Assembly: GCA_016748015.1 (NCBI GenBank)
Contig: JAAOMT010000572.1
Span: 1-64,000 of the forward strand
Source: Geosiphon pyriformis
Lineage: Eukaryota > Glomeromycota > Glomeromycetes > Archaeosporales > Geosiphonaceae
DNA length: 64,000 nucleotides
Reading direction: 5' to 3'
Below are positions 11,530 through 22,370 of the stretch, piece after piece (positions within the stretch are counted from its first letter, which is position 1; each line of letters opens with the position of its first letter). The notes beneath the pieces were generated by a model. That model was not told the DNA's origin. It worked only from the letters and a program-made list of their open reading frames with translations, and ran no database searches. Position numbers and translations under genes: made by a program.

Positions 11530-12273
11530 TGTTATTCATAGAAAAAGCATATAAAAAAATAGTAGAAAAAACAGATAAATCAATAAGAAAATAATAGTTA
11601 ACATGTGAGCATATTACTTAATAATGTGAGCATTGCTTAAAAAATTATAACATATTGTTTGAAAATGTGAGTAATCTCATAGAATTCAAATTATGTATAT
11701 ATAGCAAAAGCATTAGAAGAAGGATCAATATTAAGATCTTCTAAAAAACTATCTTAGTTAGAATTATTAATATCAATAAATAATTATTTATCATCTAAAT
11801 CACTTTTTCTACTATTAACATTTTATGTTGATAGTATCTAATATTTGATCACATTGAAACAATAGCTTTTGATCATGGCTATTGATAAAATACTAACATA
11901 AATTGCCTTGGCTTATTTCTTTATTTTTTTTTTATTTTTTTTTTCTTTTGTTTTGTTATTATTTACTAATTGATTCAAGATTAAATGTGCAGAGTTATTG
12001 ACATCAAAATGACTGATAAAATACTCAAAAATAAAGATAGAACATTTAAGAATTAAAGATAACTTACCAAAAAGATTGCTGGCCATTATGCTGTGAAAAA
12101 AATTTGATGAAATTGTAATTCTAAAAAATGATGGATAAAACAACACTTGCATCTTTGTCTATTATGCAAAAAATTCAACCAAAACCTTTAAATAATATCA
12201 ATTGTATTAGCTATTAAGCACCAAGTTACAAATTTGTTATTTAATTTAAGACTCCAAATAAATACTTATAACA
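11530..12273 (+). repeat. 5' LTR of G2
   Basis: TGTTATTCATAG to TATAACA, 744 bp. It has a short TTGCT-type U3 array, a TATA run near 11696-11702, and an R/U5 part similar to that of the LTR at 6781. Internal sequence starts at 12274. Confidence 0.8.
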
Positions 12274-12400
12274 TTTAGTACTCTCTGTAAAATATAATTT
12301 TATAGAGAATCAGCACCAATAACAACTATTCAAAAGTGGTAAAATCAGAAATAATAGGAACAAGCCATTTAGGATTCACCAAATTCTTATTTCAACATTA

Positions 12401-14020
12401 TTGTCAATACTTGAAATTAACCAGCAATTAGAATCAACTTTTAATTTCTACATTAACAAAAAAATTTTATTGTACTTAGGAAAATCAATAGATACTAAAT
12501 TCACAAGGGAAAATTTCTACAATAAATTAATTCAAAACACCAGTTTATCAGTAATTCACAATTTCGCATTAATTATTATGGAAATCAATCAAGAAATTGA
12601 AAATTACACTCAACAAAGATACCTAATTATTTATGCAAACAAGAGTAAAAAAAAACTACAAACCTCAGCAATAACTCTTCAAAGAATACAACCACCTACT
12701 TGAAAAAAACCAAGAGTTGAGTCATCAATCCATCTATTATATTACTATATACTTGAAAATACCATCAATATTTTATCAGCAGGTGCATCTACATCAAATA
12801 CAAAAACATCAGTAGCTCAAATCCTATTCCAAAATAAACAATCAAAAGTTGATCTATTAGGAACATATGGTAAGTATTTTAAAGGATTTAAATTGTAATC
12901 ATCTATGCTATTAAGATTTTAATTACTATTATATTAACTCAATTTTGGAACAATTAGTCTTTGGAAATTAATGGAATTAGAGGAAGAGGAAGATAACAAT
13001 TAAGAATTTAATTATCAAAACCTGATTCTAGAAATTCCAAAAAACCAAACTCTGATTGTTCTAATCCAGCAAAATCAGAACAATTCAAACTTTGCCATTA
13101 TTAATTAACCAAACTTACTTCCAAAAATCATAATTAATTCACCAATTGTACTATTTGTTATATAACTTTAACCACAATCACAATCTCAACAACAACCAAA
13201 CCTACTACAATAATTGATTACAGTACCAATAGCCTATGCACCAATCACCAAACTGGAAAAATTTACTGGCAAAGAGGATAATGCACAAACATGGCTAAAC
13301 AATATAGAAAAAGCCATTGCAGCCAATGGATAAAATGATGTCAGAACACTATAAGCCATTCTATACTTTTTTCAGGATACAATTGACTTGTAGTATCAAA
13401 GCTTGGCAAATAAACTTCAAGATCTCAAAAAATTTAAACTTGAATCCCTAAGATATTTTAGTAACAATAACAGTATCAACCACCTAACTAATACTTTTAC
13501 AACTATTAAAAAAGGTAATATTAAAGCAATTACCACCTATTTGGAACACTTTTACTGGACTTTGCACCAAATCCAAGCAATTAATGCAGCCTACTTCACA
13601 GAACTACAGATTCTAAACCAGTTTATTCATGATTTATGCAGTAGCATTTTACAATGCATATGCCCATTACATCCAGACAATTTTTAAACTGCTATTACTT
13701 ATGCCAGAGATTTTGAATCAGCTAAACTTGAAGCCAACTATGCTCAAACTGTAAATTTAGTAATGAACAGATTATCTGAATTGGATTCCAAATTGAAACA
13801 ATTTAATAATTCAATCAACCAGAAATTAGAAGAATACTTAGTTAACAATTAAGCCATTTATCTATTTCTACAATGATATAATAATCAAGAAAACTCAAAC
13901 TATTTCCAAAATCAGTCATGTTTTTTATTGTCAAACAATTAACTATAACAGCCAGAAATACACATTTGCCACAATTGTAGTAAACAAGATCACATCAGAA
14001 TTGACTACTGTTATAATGAG
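12401..14020 (+). pseudogene. G2 gag, broken
   Basis: Capsid and nucleocapsid of G2. The N-terminal part at 12401-12703 is open (LEINQQLESTFNFY). After stops, the capsid core at 13250-13690 carries KLEKFTGKEDNAQTWL and the helical block ITTYLEHFYWTLHQIQ. The zinc knuckle near 13967-14014 reads Cys-X2-Cys-X4-His, but the expected last Cys position is Tyr (TAC), with a Cys one residue further. The capsid frame holds several TAA/TAG/TGA codons. Confidence 0.78.
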
Positions 14021-14559
14021 AATTCATGATTAAAAAATTAATATCAAAACTCCAATTGCTGGTTTCAAACTCCGAATTACTTACTAAATCAAGATTAATA
14101 TCAACCCTATTACTCACAAATAACATAACAATCAATATACATATTTCCAATCTATCAAATACCAGCCCCAGTCATTTATTAACTATAGTCACCAGTAATT
14201 TATCAACAATCATCTATTCCAATACTGCTACAAAATTCAGCTCAAATGTCATTTAGAAATCTAAGACCAAGAATTACTTACATCCAACAAAATTGGCAAT
14301 TGGTAATGATAATACATTAACCAATTTCCAGTTTTTTATAACAGCCAGCAGGATCATGCCAGTGAAGTTTGGAAACTGAATACAACCAAAACCCAAATTC
14401 CCAGAACTATTTAAGTCTCTTGGTTATCTCAACAAATAACTTACCCAATAACTTAGAAACCAACAAAAAATTATCTTTCAACAATATATTATCAATAACT
14501 GTTATCAATAATAAATTATTGGCTGTCATTTTTTCTTTTAAATTAGAGAAACCAGTTGA

Positions 14560-14950
14560 AATGCCACTATTCAGTAAAGCTGTTCTTAAATCAAAACCCA
14601 TTACTGTAATGTATACAAATGTCAAAGTTGATGGTCAGTTTATTAAATTAATCCTAAACAGTGGATCAGTCAACAGTATTATTACATAACAATTCATAGA
14701 CCAATTAAGTTATCAGGTTGATCACACTACCAGTGCCAGAATTATCACAGCTGATAGAATGACTAAAACCCCTATTGGCAAAATTGATAACTTTTCATTT
14801 GAGGTTAACAGTATTATTGCATCCATAAAAGTCCTTGTAATAGAAGCCACCTAGTATCAAGTCTTCATTGGTAATGACTGGCTAACCAAAACCAACACAG
14901 TGTTCAACTGGAACATGTAGGAGCTGCAATTCAGTTAGAACGGCTAACAC
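14560..14950 (+). pseudogene. G2 aspartic protease, active site Asp to Asn
   Basis: Retropepsin-like domain. The active-site block reads LILNSGSVNSIIT (about 14650-14688), Asn replacing the catalytic Asp. The second half is recognisable (RIITADRMTKTPIGKID, VFIGNDWL near 14867-14886) behind stops at 14687 and about 14851. It lies between gag and the Cys-rich region. Confidence 0.72.
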
Positions 14951-15249
14951 ACTTGAGTACCAGCCACTTGTGATTATTTCAAGATTACTATCACACCAGC
15001 ACTATTAATAAAATTTGAAAAAAAAAGAAGAAATCTATCTGAGAAGCCTACCAAGTCTCATGGGCTAATACTAATCACAACAAGTTATCACTGATTTTTT
15101 CTTAGGACAATAAAAGAAAAGAGAAAGAAGAAAATAAGCCACAAAAAAATACTAGTATTAGCAAAACCACTAGTGGTTGGAAAAAATTCTATTTGATCAA
15201 CACCAGATCAAAGCCACTATATATTTTACTCAAGTACAAGAACTGCAAG

Positions 15250-15500
15250 AAAAAACTGTCTTCCATAAAAGCCTGAATTGTGTCTAATAAAGATTACTGA
15301 ATATGTATGCACCATTACTGCAAGCCATGCTACCATAAACACTATGGCTATCCAAAAAGACAAGGAAAGTAGGACAATGAATTGTGTTTTGCTTGTGGAA
15401 AAACCCTATTCAACGAAAGAATATAGAACAACATTCCTGGTTGAGGAGAAACATGCAATGCTTCATGTCAATACACAATCCTCATAAACAACTAGATAAG
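15250..15500 (+). pseudogene. G2 Cys-rich (zinc-binding-like) region
   Basis: Counterpart of the better preserved region at 25083-25330 of G3. Across frames one can read YCKPC, then LCFACGKTLFNE, then ETCNASCQY. Paired Cys-X2-3-Cys spacings suggest zinc binding, but the frame is broken and I cannot name the fold. It lies between protease and dUTPase, where most gypsy elements have nothing. Confidence 0.5.
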
Positions 15501-15626
15501 TCATGGAACACTCTTTATTGCCACATAGAACTGAACAATTTCATGCTTAGACAGTTATCTACACAACAAAAATGAGATTTGGCAAATGGCTACTGCCAAA
15601 GTTAAGGTACATTACCTAATGAAATC

Positions 15627-16870
15627 TTGGAAATCAAAAACAATTCACTAGAACCAGTTGAAACTGTTTTTATCTCCAATTCAGATGCATTTCTTAATAT
15701 CAAAAATGACCCAGAAGAATTCCATAAACATTACCAGAATTTAGCACCAACCAGACAGGAACAAGAGCAATATTTAGAACAATTAAACACCCAACTATGT
15801 AACTATTGTTTAATATCATGTGACTTTCAGTATTACAATAATTATAACTTCATTTACAATTTACCACTACACATAATTTACATGATTCCAAAAGAAAAAA
15901 AACCAATCAGTGAAAACACTGAAGAATTAAAATCAAAAATCAATCTTAATTCAGACTCTAATAATGATAATAATAATAAAGATTCTAATTTCATTCAAAT
16001 TGGCAATGACAACAGTGCCAATTCAAACCCTAATTTAAACTCAAAACAATATATTGCACTTCTTGATCTGTCAAAAAAGCAAAAACTCAAATGGCTCAAT
16101 AATAATGATAAAGATATTATGCCAGAACAAATACATAACACCAATATAGGGTTTGATTTAAGATATTCAAAAAAAGATGCCATCAAATTAAAACCACATT
16201 CACACATTTGTATTAATCTGAAATTAGCACTGGAAATTCTAGCAACAACAATGGTTCAATAAGCATTTAGATCTAATTTAGCAAAAAAGAGAATCAACAT
16301 CAGAGAAGGAATAATTGATATGAGATATGTAGAAAATATTATTGCAATGCTACAAAATGACTTGAAAAAAGAATATATTATTGAACCAAATAAAAAGATA
16401 GCACAGACAATATTTTTACCTCTAGTAAAAATACCTCAGTTAATATCAATAGAAACAAGAAAAAAATTAGGGATTACAGCCAAAGAAAAAAATAGATTTG
16501 GATCCACAGATAAAATAGACATACCAGTTAATATGGCAAAAAAAAAAGTTATTGACAAGAGAGAAATTATCTCCACTCATTAATCAATTTTCATTTTATC
16601 ATATGACCAGTATTCAGCAGTTATAAAAAGAAAAATAAGAAATCAACTCCAAATCTTTGAAGCAAAAGTTACTATTTGTGAATTAAAAGAAATTGCTATC
16701 ACCAATTTTTATATACCAGTTAGAAATTACAAACACATCAAAATTCTCATCTACAATACAACTGGAAACATCATCAAAATACTAAGTAGAATTACTATTG
16801 GATATTTAAGCACTGAAATTAAAGACCAACCACCAAATACTATTCCATATTTTCCACAACTGTGCAGATA
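15627..16870 (+). pseudogene. G2 dUTPase domain with N-terminal Cys/Asn-rich part
   Basis: Trimeric-type dUTPase (dUTP to dUMP plus pyrophosphate; limits uracil entry into DNA). Open from 15627 to a TAA at 16260, then in the same frame to a TAA at 16581. A CNYC..C motif lies near 15800-15830, then an acidic/Asn-rich linker. dUTPase motifs in order: I GFDLRY at about 16146-16165, II RSNLAKK at about 16270, III GIIDMRY at about 16307-16327 with the catalytic Asp kept, IV KIAQTIFLPL near 16396-16425, V RFGSTDK near 16495. The same frame continues to about 16870 with a conserved beta-rich linker that ends before RT. Motif positions that are normally Gly are changed (Arg before FGST, Glu in III), so the copy is probably inactive. 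Confidence 0.85.
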
Positions 16871-16949
16871 TGTGGATATTACATCATAAACAATATATGG
16901 ATAAAAAGAATGTTATTTGCTCTAACTAAAACAATTGGAACAAATAAAC

Positions 16950-18330
16950 TTAGAAAATCTAAACCCAAGAAATGCAACTTAAGATGTTGCTCAACAATTT
17001 TATTAATATTTTTGCAAGTAAAAACAAATTTGGTAGAATTGACATTATTCAACACTGGATTAAGATTGAAGATGCAATGTCAATTAAACAAAGAGCATAC
17101 AGAGTACTATCAGCAAGCCATAAAATCATCCAACAAGAAATCAACCAGATGTTGAATAATGGGCTAATTCAATTATCAATGAGTTCATAGTCATTACCAG
17201 TAATATTAATTCACAAGAAAAATAAAAAAATTCACTTTTGTGTGGATTACAGAAAGCTCAATAGTGTTACTTATGGAAACAGCTATCTAACTCCATAAAT
17301 TCAGGAATTATTTGATGCTTTTGGAAGAAAAAAATGGTTTTTTACTTTGGATTTAGATAGTGATTACTGGCAAGTAGCCATGAAACCAGAAGACAAAAAG
17401 AAAACTGTGTTTATTATAAGAGAAGAGAATTTCAAATTTGAAGTGATACCATTCAGCTTAACCAATATTCCAGCCATTTTCCAATGACTAATGGAAATTG
17501 TTTATACTAGACTGTTGTGGAAATTAGTAGTTGTTTATCTAAATAACATCAATGTATTTTCAAAAACATTCGATAATCATCTTCATCATCTACAACAAGT
17601 GTTTGAAAGACTAAGATAAGCAGGGCTAAAATTAAATGCTACCAAATGCTTCTTTGGCAAAACAGAATTGAAATTTTTGGGACATATTATAAGCAAAAAT
17701 GGCATCAAAACAGATCCAAATAAAATTGAGATAATCAAGAACTTTCCAGTACCAACAAATTTAATAGAACTATGAACATTCTTGAAATTTGCCAGATACT
17801 ACTACCATTTTATCCAGAATTTCTCAAAAATAACTCAATTACTCTACCAGCTCCAAGCCAAAAATATAAAATATGAATAGACAGAAACTCAGCAAGAAGT
17901 TTTTGATATACTAAAAAGAAAACTTATTCAAGCACCAATATTGATTTATTCAAATTACAGTAAGTTATTTATTATTACAATTAATGTATCTAGTTAAGCA
18001 TTAGAAGCAGTACTATCACAGAAAGAACCAGATAAAAGAAAATATTCAGTAGTATATACTAGTTACAACTTAAGTTCAGCTAAAAAAAACTATGGAACAT
18101 CAGCACTAAAACACTTAGCTATTTATTGGGCAGTCATAAAATAGAAGGAATATTTAAGCCAGAAATTTGACATATACACTGATTACAAGGGATTGACATT
18201 AATTCAGAAACAAAAATTTAGAGATGACTATCATGTGAGATAAAAAATAGAACTTTTACCATTCAAATATACTGTATATTATAAAAATAGAAAAAAATAG
18301 AAATGCTGATGGTTTATTATAAATAAAACA
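16950..18330 (+). pseudogene. G2 reverse transcriptase and RNase H, broken
   Basis: RT starts with MLLNNFINIFASKNKFG (about 16984) in a different frame from dUTPase. It continues with QRAYRVLSASH, FCVDYRKLNS near 17240, TLDLDSDYWQVAM near 17345, SLTNIPAIFQ, the catalytic box YLNN at about 17537-17548 (both Asp of YLDD are Asn), HLQQVFERLR and KFLGHIISKNG. RNase H follows from about 17940 (IYSNYSKLF, NLSSAKKNYGTSALKHLAIYW, DIYTDYKGL). Stops include TAA at former CAA and TGA at former TGG positions. Confidence 0.85.
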
Positions 18331-19504
18331 AATCTAAGAACATTTTAATCCAAAAACATAACAAAAGATAAATACACAAAAATATCAACAACTACAATAT
18401 TATATTAATACTCAACAATTCAAGGAGAAATTATCTCAAAAAAAACAAAACAATATAAAACAACAAGCAAAATATTTTATTACTTACCAAATATATTATA
18501 CTGGAAAACAGAAAAAATTCAGATCAGTCATTCAGAGTAATTATAAAACCAGAAAAAAAACAATACTATACAACATGCACTCAAATCTGACAACAGAACA
18601 TTTTTATAAAGAAACAATCATAAAAAAAACCAGAAAGAGATATTATTGGCCATTAATGTATTTAGACATCATCTAATATGTTCAAAATTATGATGCTTGT
18701 TAAAGAAGAAGAGAAACAAGACCCAGTGAACCACTAAGACCAATTAAAATAGAACAACCATTTGATAAAATTGGAATTGACTTAGTCAGACCATTAATGA
18801 TAACCAGTAAAGACAACTATTATATAGCAATAGCCATAGACTATCTCACAAAATGGCCAGAGACAAAAGCAATTCAAAGAGCAAATGCAGAATTTATAGC
18901 CAAATTTGTTTATCAAGATTTAATTTGTCAACATAGATGTTTAAAAGAATTGTTATCAGATCAAAGAACTTATTTTGTAAACAGAACACTAATAAAATTA
19001 AGCCAAAGATTTAGAATTAAAAGACCATTATTATCATTATATCATCCACAAACAAATAATTTAGTGGAAAGATTCAACAGAATATTGTGTGAAGCAATAA
19101 CCAAAATTAGTCAAAAAAACCAGAATGAATGGAACTTGTTTATATTATTAGTACTATTTGCTTATTGAACAATGAAACAAGATACCATATAAGTAACACC
19201 ATTTGAATTTGTTTATAGTAGAACAACAATATTACTAGTTGAGATAAACATTAAAACATATTCAATAAAACTAATAACAGAAGGAAATTTACAAATAAAA
19301 TTGCTGAAAAGAACATACAAACTAATGAAAATTCTAGAAAATAAAAGATGAAGAGCAGTTAATAACATTTAGAAATCACAAAAAAAACAACATGATAACC
19401 AGTGTTACGGTTTAAGAATTTAGCAAAAAGAATCATAAAAATAATACAAACTATTCAATCATAATATAGCACAGTAATAATCTTAGAAAGGTAATGATTA
19501 ACAT

Positions 19505-19596
19505 AGTAGCAAACACCATCTCGCGATAGTGGCAAGCACCAGTTCACAATAGCAGCCAACACCAACTGGTGATAGCAGCAAGCACCAGGTTGAAAT
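19505..19596 (+). repeat. four 23-bp tandem units in solo LTR U3
   Basis: Units start at 19505, 19528, 19551 and 19574. Each has the form AGnnGCnAnCACCA followed by a variable nine-base tail ending in AT. They lie upstream of the TATA run at about 19637. The sequence is unrelated to the arrays in the other LTRs. Confidence 0.9.
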
Positions 19597-19647
19597 ATCA
19601 AAAAGAAAGTATTTTCTCGTAGAACTACAAACATGTATATATACAGT

Positions 19648-19667
19648 NNNNNNNNNNNNNNNNNNNN
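19648..19667. other. assembly gap (20 N)
   Basis: A run of 20 Ns inside the solo LTR, directly after the TATA region. The true length of missing sequence is unknown. Confidence 1.
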
Positions 19668-20433
19668 TATTTATTGAATGAAACTATCATTCATCAACTG
19701 AATCCCTTGGAAGAATAATCCTTGATCAAGATTATTCACATTGTTACTAATTGATAAAAGCTTTATTGTGAGAATTAGAAAAGCGCTAAAGACCATTAAC
19801 ATTCTGTGTTTCTAGATTAGAGAAACACATCAGGCAATTGCAAAGATAGCCTCAGAGAAGACCCCAGACAGTGGGTAGATTTCAGTTCAGCCTCTGAGAA
19901 GGAGTACATAAACACACACAACAATCAAGAATTAAAGAATAACTTACATCGCAACAGTAAAAAGAAAGCCTTCAGTGTAATAGTGACATTATCACACAAA
20001 TAGAATTGAGGAACTCACGAAAGACTGATTGCAATTAAAGCAGGATATCAGCAATTAAATATAACAAGAAAACCATCCCATAACACCAGTTACCAGACAA
20101 ATCAGTAGAATTCAAAATTGGAGACAAAGTACTTTTACATCATACCAAAATAGAAAATTTGACCTTAAATGGAACAGATCATTTCACATAAAAAAAATTC
20201 TAGAAAATAGAGCTTATAAATTAAGATAAGACAACAAAATTTTAACCAAAGCAACACATAATAATTGACTAAAACTATATTACAATATAGCACTATCATT
20301 TACCAGTAATATTTTACAACTAAGAGTACAATAAATACTAGTTTAACCAGATGAAATTTCATAAAATTTGAAACCAATTATAATCATTGATTCAAACATA
20401 TTAAATTGATTAACTAAAAGAATATATAAAAAC

Positions 20434-21090
20434 ATGGTATATATAACAAAAGAACCAAAAAAAATAGAAATACCAAACTATATCTACACCTTAGCTCAAC
20501 AATTATTTCAGATCTTAATTCAACAACAATTGGACATGAAAATTACTATCAACCACCAAACAATTTGTTATCAAAATACCAAGCAAAAAAAAAGTACATC
20601 ATATCAGCGACCACAAAACCAACCAAGAAACTGATCAGATAAAATAATTAAAAAAGTAAAAAACACTTTTGGAAAAATACCCATCATGGTTTCAACAAAA
20701 GAACTTTTAAAAGAAAATTGGAAATAGTAGATATAATAATTTCCAATACCATACTGTTACTATTAATTGAGACAAAATTTGGATATTTAGAAGTTATATT
20801 TCAATAAAGCCAAAAAAATATTTAATTAAAAAATAATACAGAATATTAAAACATTATTAAAAAGAAAACAAATTTGATACTACACATTAAAACAATCTAT
20901 TGATTACACACAATATTTCAAAACTACCCAGAAATATTGCTATATCTTAACATGGAAACAATAATCATTAACCAGTGGGGAAAAATAAACAACTTACAAA
21001 TTGAAGATATAAGAAGCAGAGTTAAACAAACAATATTAGAAAAAGAAGTCATAAATCTAATTCAAAATGAAGATTTTGATAGAGCTCAAT
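20434..21090 (+). pseudogene. ORF X of G2, downstream of integrase, unknown function
   Basis: Open from 20434 to 20634, then broken. It starts MVYITKEPKKIEIPNYIY, followed by a Gln-rich helix-like block TLAQQLFQILIQQQ and further conserved patches (PIMVSTKELLKENWK near 20680-20730). The same blocks occur at the same place in G4 (about 10800-10110, minus strand) and in the fossil at 32280-32790. I do not recognise a known domain. No signal peptide or membrane segment is visible, so an envelope-like role is not supported. Position: between integrase and the polypurine tract. Confidence 0.55.
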
Positions 21091-21093
21091 ATT

Positions 21094-21109
21094 AAAAAAG
21101 AGGAAATAA
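21094..21109 (+). other. polypurine tract of G2
   Basis: AAAAAAGAGGAAATAA directly before the LTR start TGTTATTTATAG at 21110. This is the plus-strand primer position of an LTR element. The matching tract in G4 is AAAAAGGAAAGAATAA. Confidence 0.8.
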
Positions 21110-21274
21110 TGTTATTTATAGAAAAAACATATAAGAAAATAGTAAAAAAAACAGATAGACCAATAAGAAAATAGTAGTTAATACATAAGCATATTGCTTG
21201 AAAAATTATAGCATATTGCTTGAAAATATAAGCAATCTTATAGAATCCAAATTATATATATATAATAAGAGTGT
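21110..21274 (+). repeat. partial 3' LTR of G2
   Basis: Matches the first part of the 5' LTR at 11530, up to and including the TATA run near 21255, then stops where the G3 LTR begins. The two G2 LTRs differ at many sites over this stretch, so the insertion is old. Confidence 0.8.
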
Positions 21275-22258
21275 TGTTACCCAAATAGAAAAACCAATCC
21301 AAAGTTATGAAAAAATATGACCAAAATGTAACATAACACAGAATAGTATGCAATAATATTGGATAATACATTATAACTTAGAATAACACCAAATAATATG
21401 TTATAACATAAGATAATTAGGAATAACATAAAAGAATAAAGCAATAACAGAAATAGCAAAGCAATAGTTAACAATAACAAAACAATTAAAAGCAATTCTG
21501 TAAAACCAAAAGAATGTATAAAAACAAGTAGTTGTAAAAATTAGAGAAAAGAAACATCTAGATACGAATCATTAGACAAAAATCAAATATTCTTATTCTT
21601 TCCATCATTTATTCTATTTCATATTTATCTTTTGAAATAAATCAATTATTGAGAAATCAGAATTACAAATTCATGTTCTCAAACTTCATAGAATTTACAT
21701 GAATTAACTATTGTTTCATATCTTTGTTTTAGAACAGATGCTTTTAGCATAACTGTCTCAAACTATTAATAATTTGGACCAGTCACTCTTGATTACGACA
21801 ATTAATAATATTAATTTATCTTTTTTTATTTTTCTTTTCTTTTATTTTTCTTTTTTTTCTTTATTTTTTCTTGTGAAGTAACAACATAGTAAAATTGGCT
21901 GTTTGAGAATAAACTTTGTAATAGTCTGGTAAAAGAGAAAAGCTTCCTCTAAGTTTTGAATATTAATATTATCTTGGTAACTTACCAGAAGGGCAAAAAG
22001 ACAATATTAGACCTTAACAATTGCACTCATTAGCTTAGAGAAAATAGCTCACATTTATAAGAAGTTGCAATCAGCAAAAGCCAAATCTTTGTGCCTTATA
22101 ACCAAAAAACTCAACAAGTAAATTTACAAACAGTAGATAAAACCTTCAGAAATTGATAATCAAGACTAAGTCAACAGAATTACATGAAACATACATTACT
22201 AATAAATAAAAGCATCAAATGTTATTATTTTCTTATTTTACCAAGTTTACTTATAACA
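21275..22258 (+). repeat. 5' LTR of G3
   Basis: TGTTACCCAAATAG to ACTTATAACA, 984 bp. The U3 has degenerate ATAATATG/ATAACA-type short repeats at about 21330-21450. The 3' half is alignable with the R/U5 part of the other LTRs, but U3 is unrelated to the G2 LTR. Confidence 0.78.
21517..21523 (+). promoter_or_regulatory. TATA box of G3 LTR
   Basis: TATAAAA located after the U3 repeats, matching the position of the TATA runs in the other LTRs. Confidence 0.5.
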
Positions 22259-22279
22259 TTTGGTGCTTTTTGTGAGATT
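22259..22279 (+). other. putative primer-binding site of G3
   Basis: TTTGGTGCTTTTTGTGAGA directly follows the LTR end TAACA. It resembles the GTGGTGCTTCC stretch after the G1 LTR. The tRNA is not identified. Confidence 0.45.
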
Positions 22280-22370
22280 ATAAATTCATAGAGACAGAGC
22301 ACCCTAAAAATTCACAAAAGTAACAATTATTAAAACAATAAAAAAGAATCACACCCTATATAGAAAAGCA

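Larger units (their letters stand above)
19403..20085 (+). repeat. solo LTR inserted in G2 integrase
   Basis: TGTTACGG at the start and CATAACA at the end, 683 bp, flanked by a 4-bp target duplication CCAG (19399-19402 and 20086-20089). There is no internal element sequence, so it is a solo LTR formed by recombination between two LTRs. It has more CpG than its surroundings (for example CTCGCGAT near 19521), so it is younger than G2. It contains a TATA run near 19637 and an assembly gap. Confidence 0.9.
18500..20330 (+). pseudogene. G2 integrase, split by a solo LTR
   Basis: The zinc-binding N-terminus is badly shifted (about 18575-18700; one Cys of the HHCC set lost). The catalytic core at about 18770-19168 is one clean open frame. 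Its DDE residues all seem present: Asp in GIDLVRP (about 18772), Asp in LSDQRTYF (about 18957), Glu in LVERFNRIL (about 19063). A stop at 19166 follows LLVLFAY. The C-terminal domain is cut at 19402 by the LTR and resumes at 20090 (EFKIGDKVL-like, NRAYKLR-like near 20210), running to about 20330. Confidence 0.82.
11530..21274 (+). mobile_element. Ty3/gypsy element G2 with dUTPase, nearly full length
   Basis: Order of parts: LTR (11530-12273), gag, protease, Cys-rich region, dUTPase, RT, RNase H, integrase, ORF X, polypurine tract (21094-21109), start of the 3' LTR (21110-21274). The 3' LTR is cut by element G3. A solo LTR (19403-20085) is inserted in integrase. Frameshifts, many stops and a mutated RT active site (YLNN) mean it is inactive. 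It is the best template here for the gene order of this family. Confidence 0.88.

Noticed and set aside
20434..21090. ORF X as an envelope gene (endogenous-retrovirus-like)
   Set aside because: The position would fit, but there is no signal peptide, transmembrane segment or cleavage-like site in any of the three copies.
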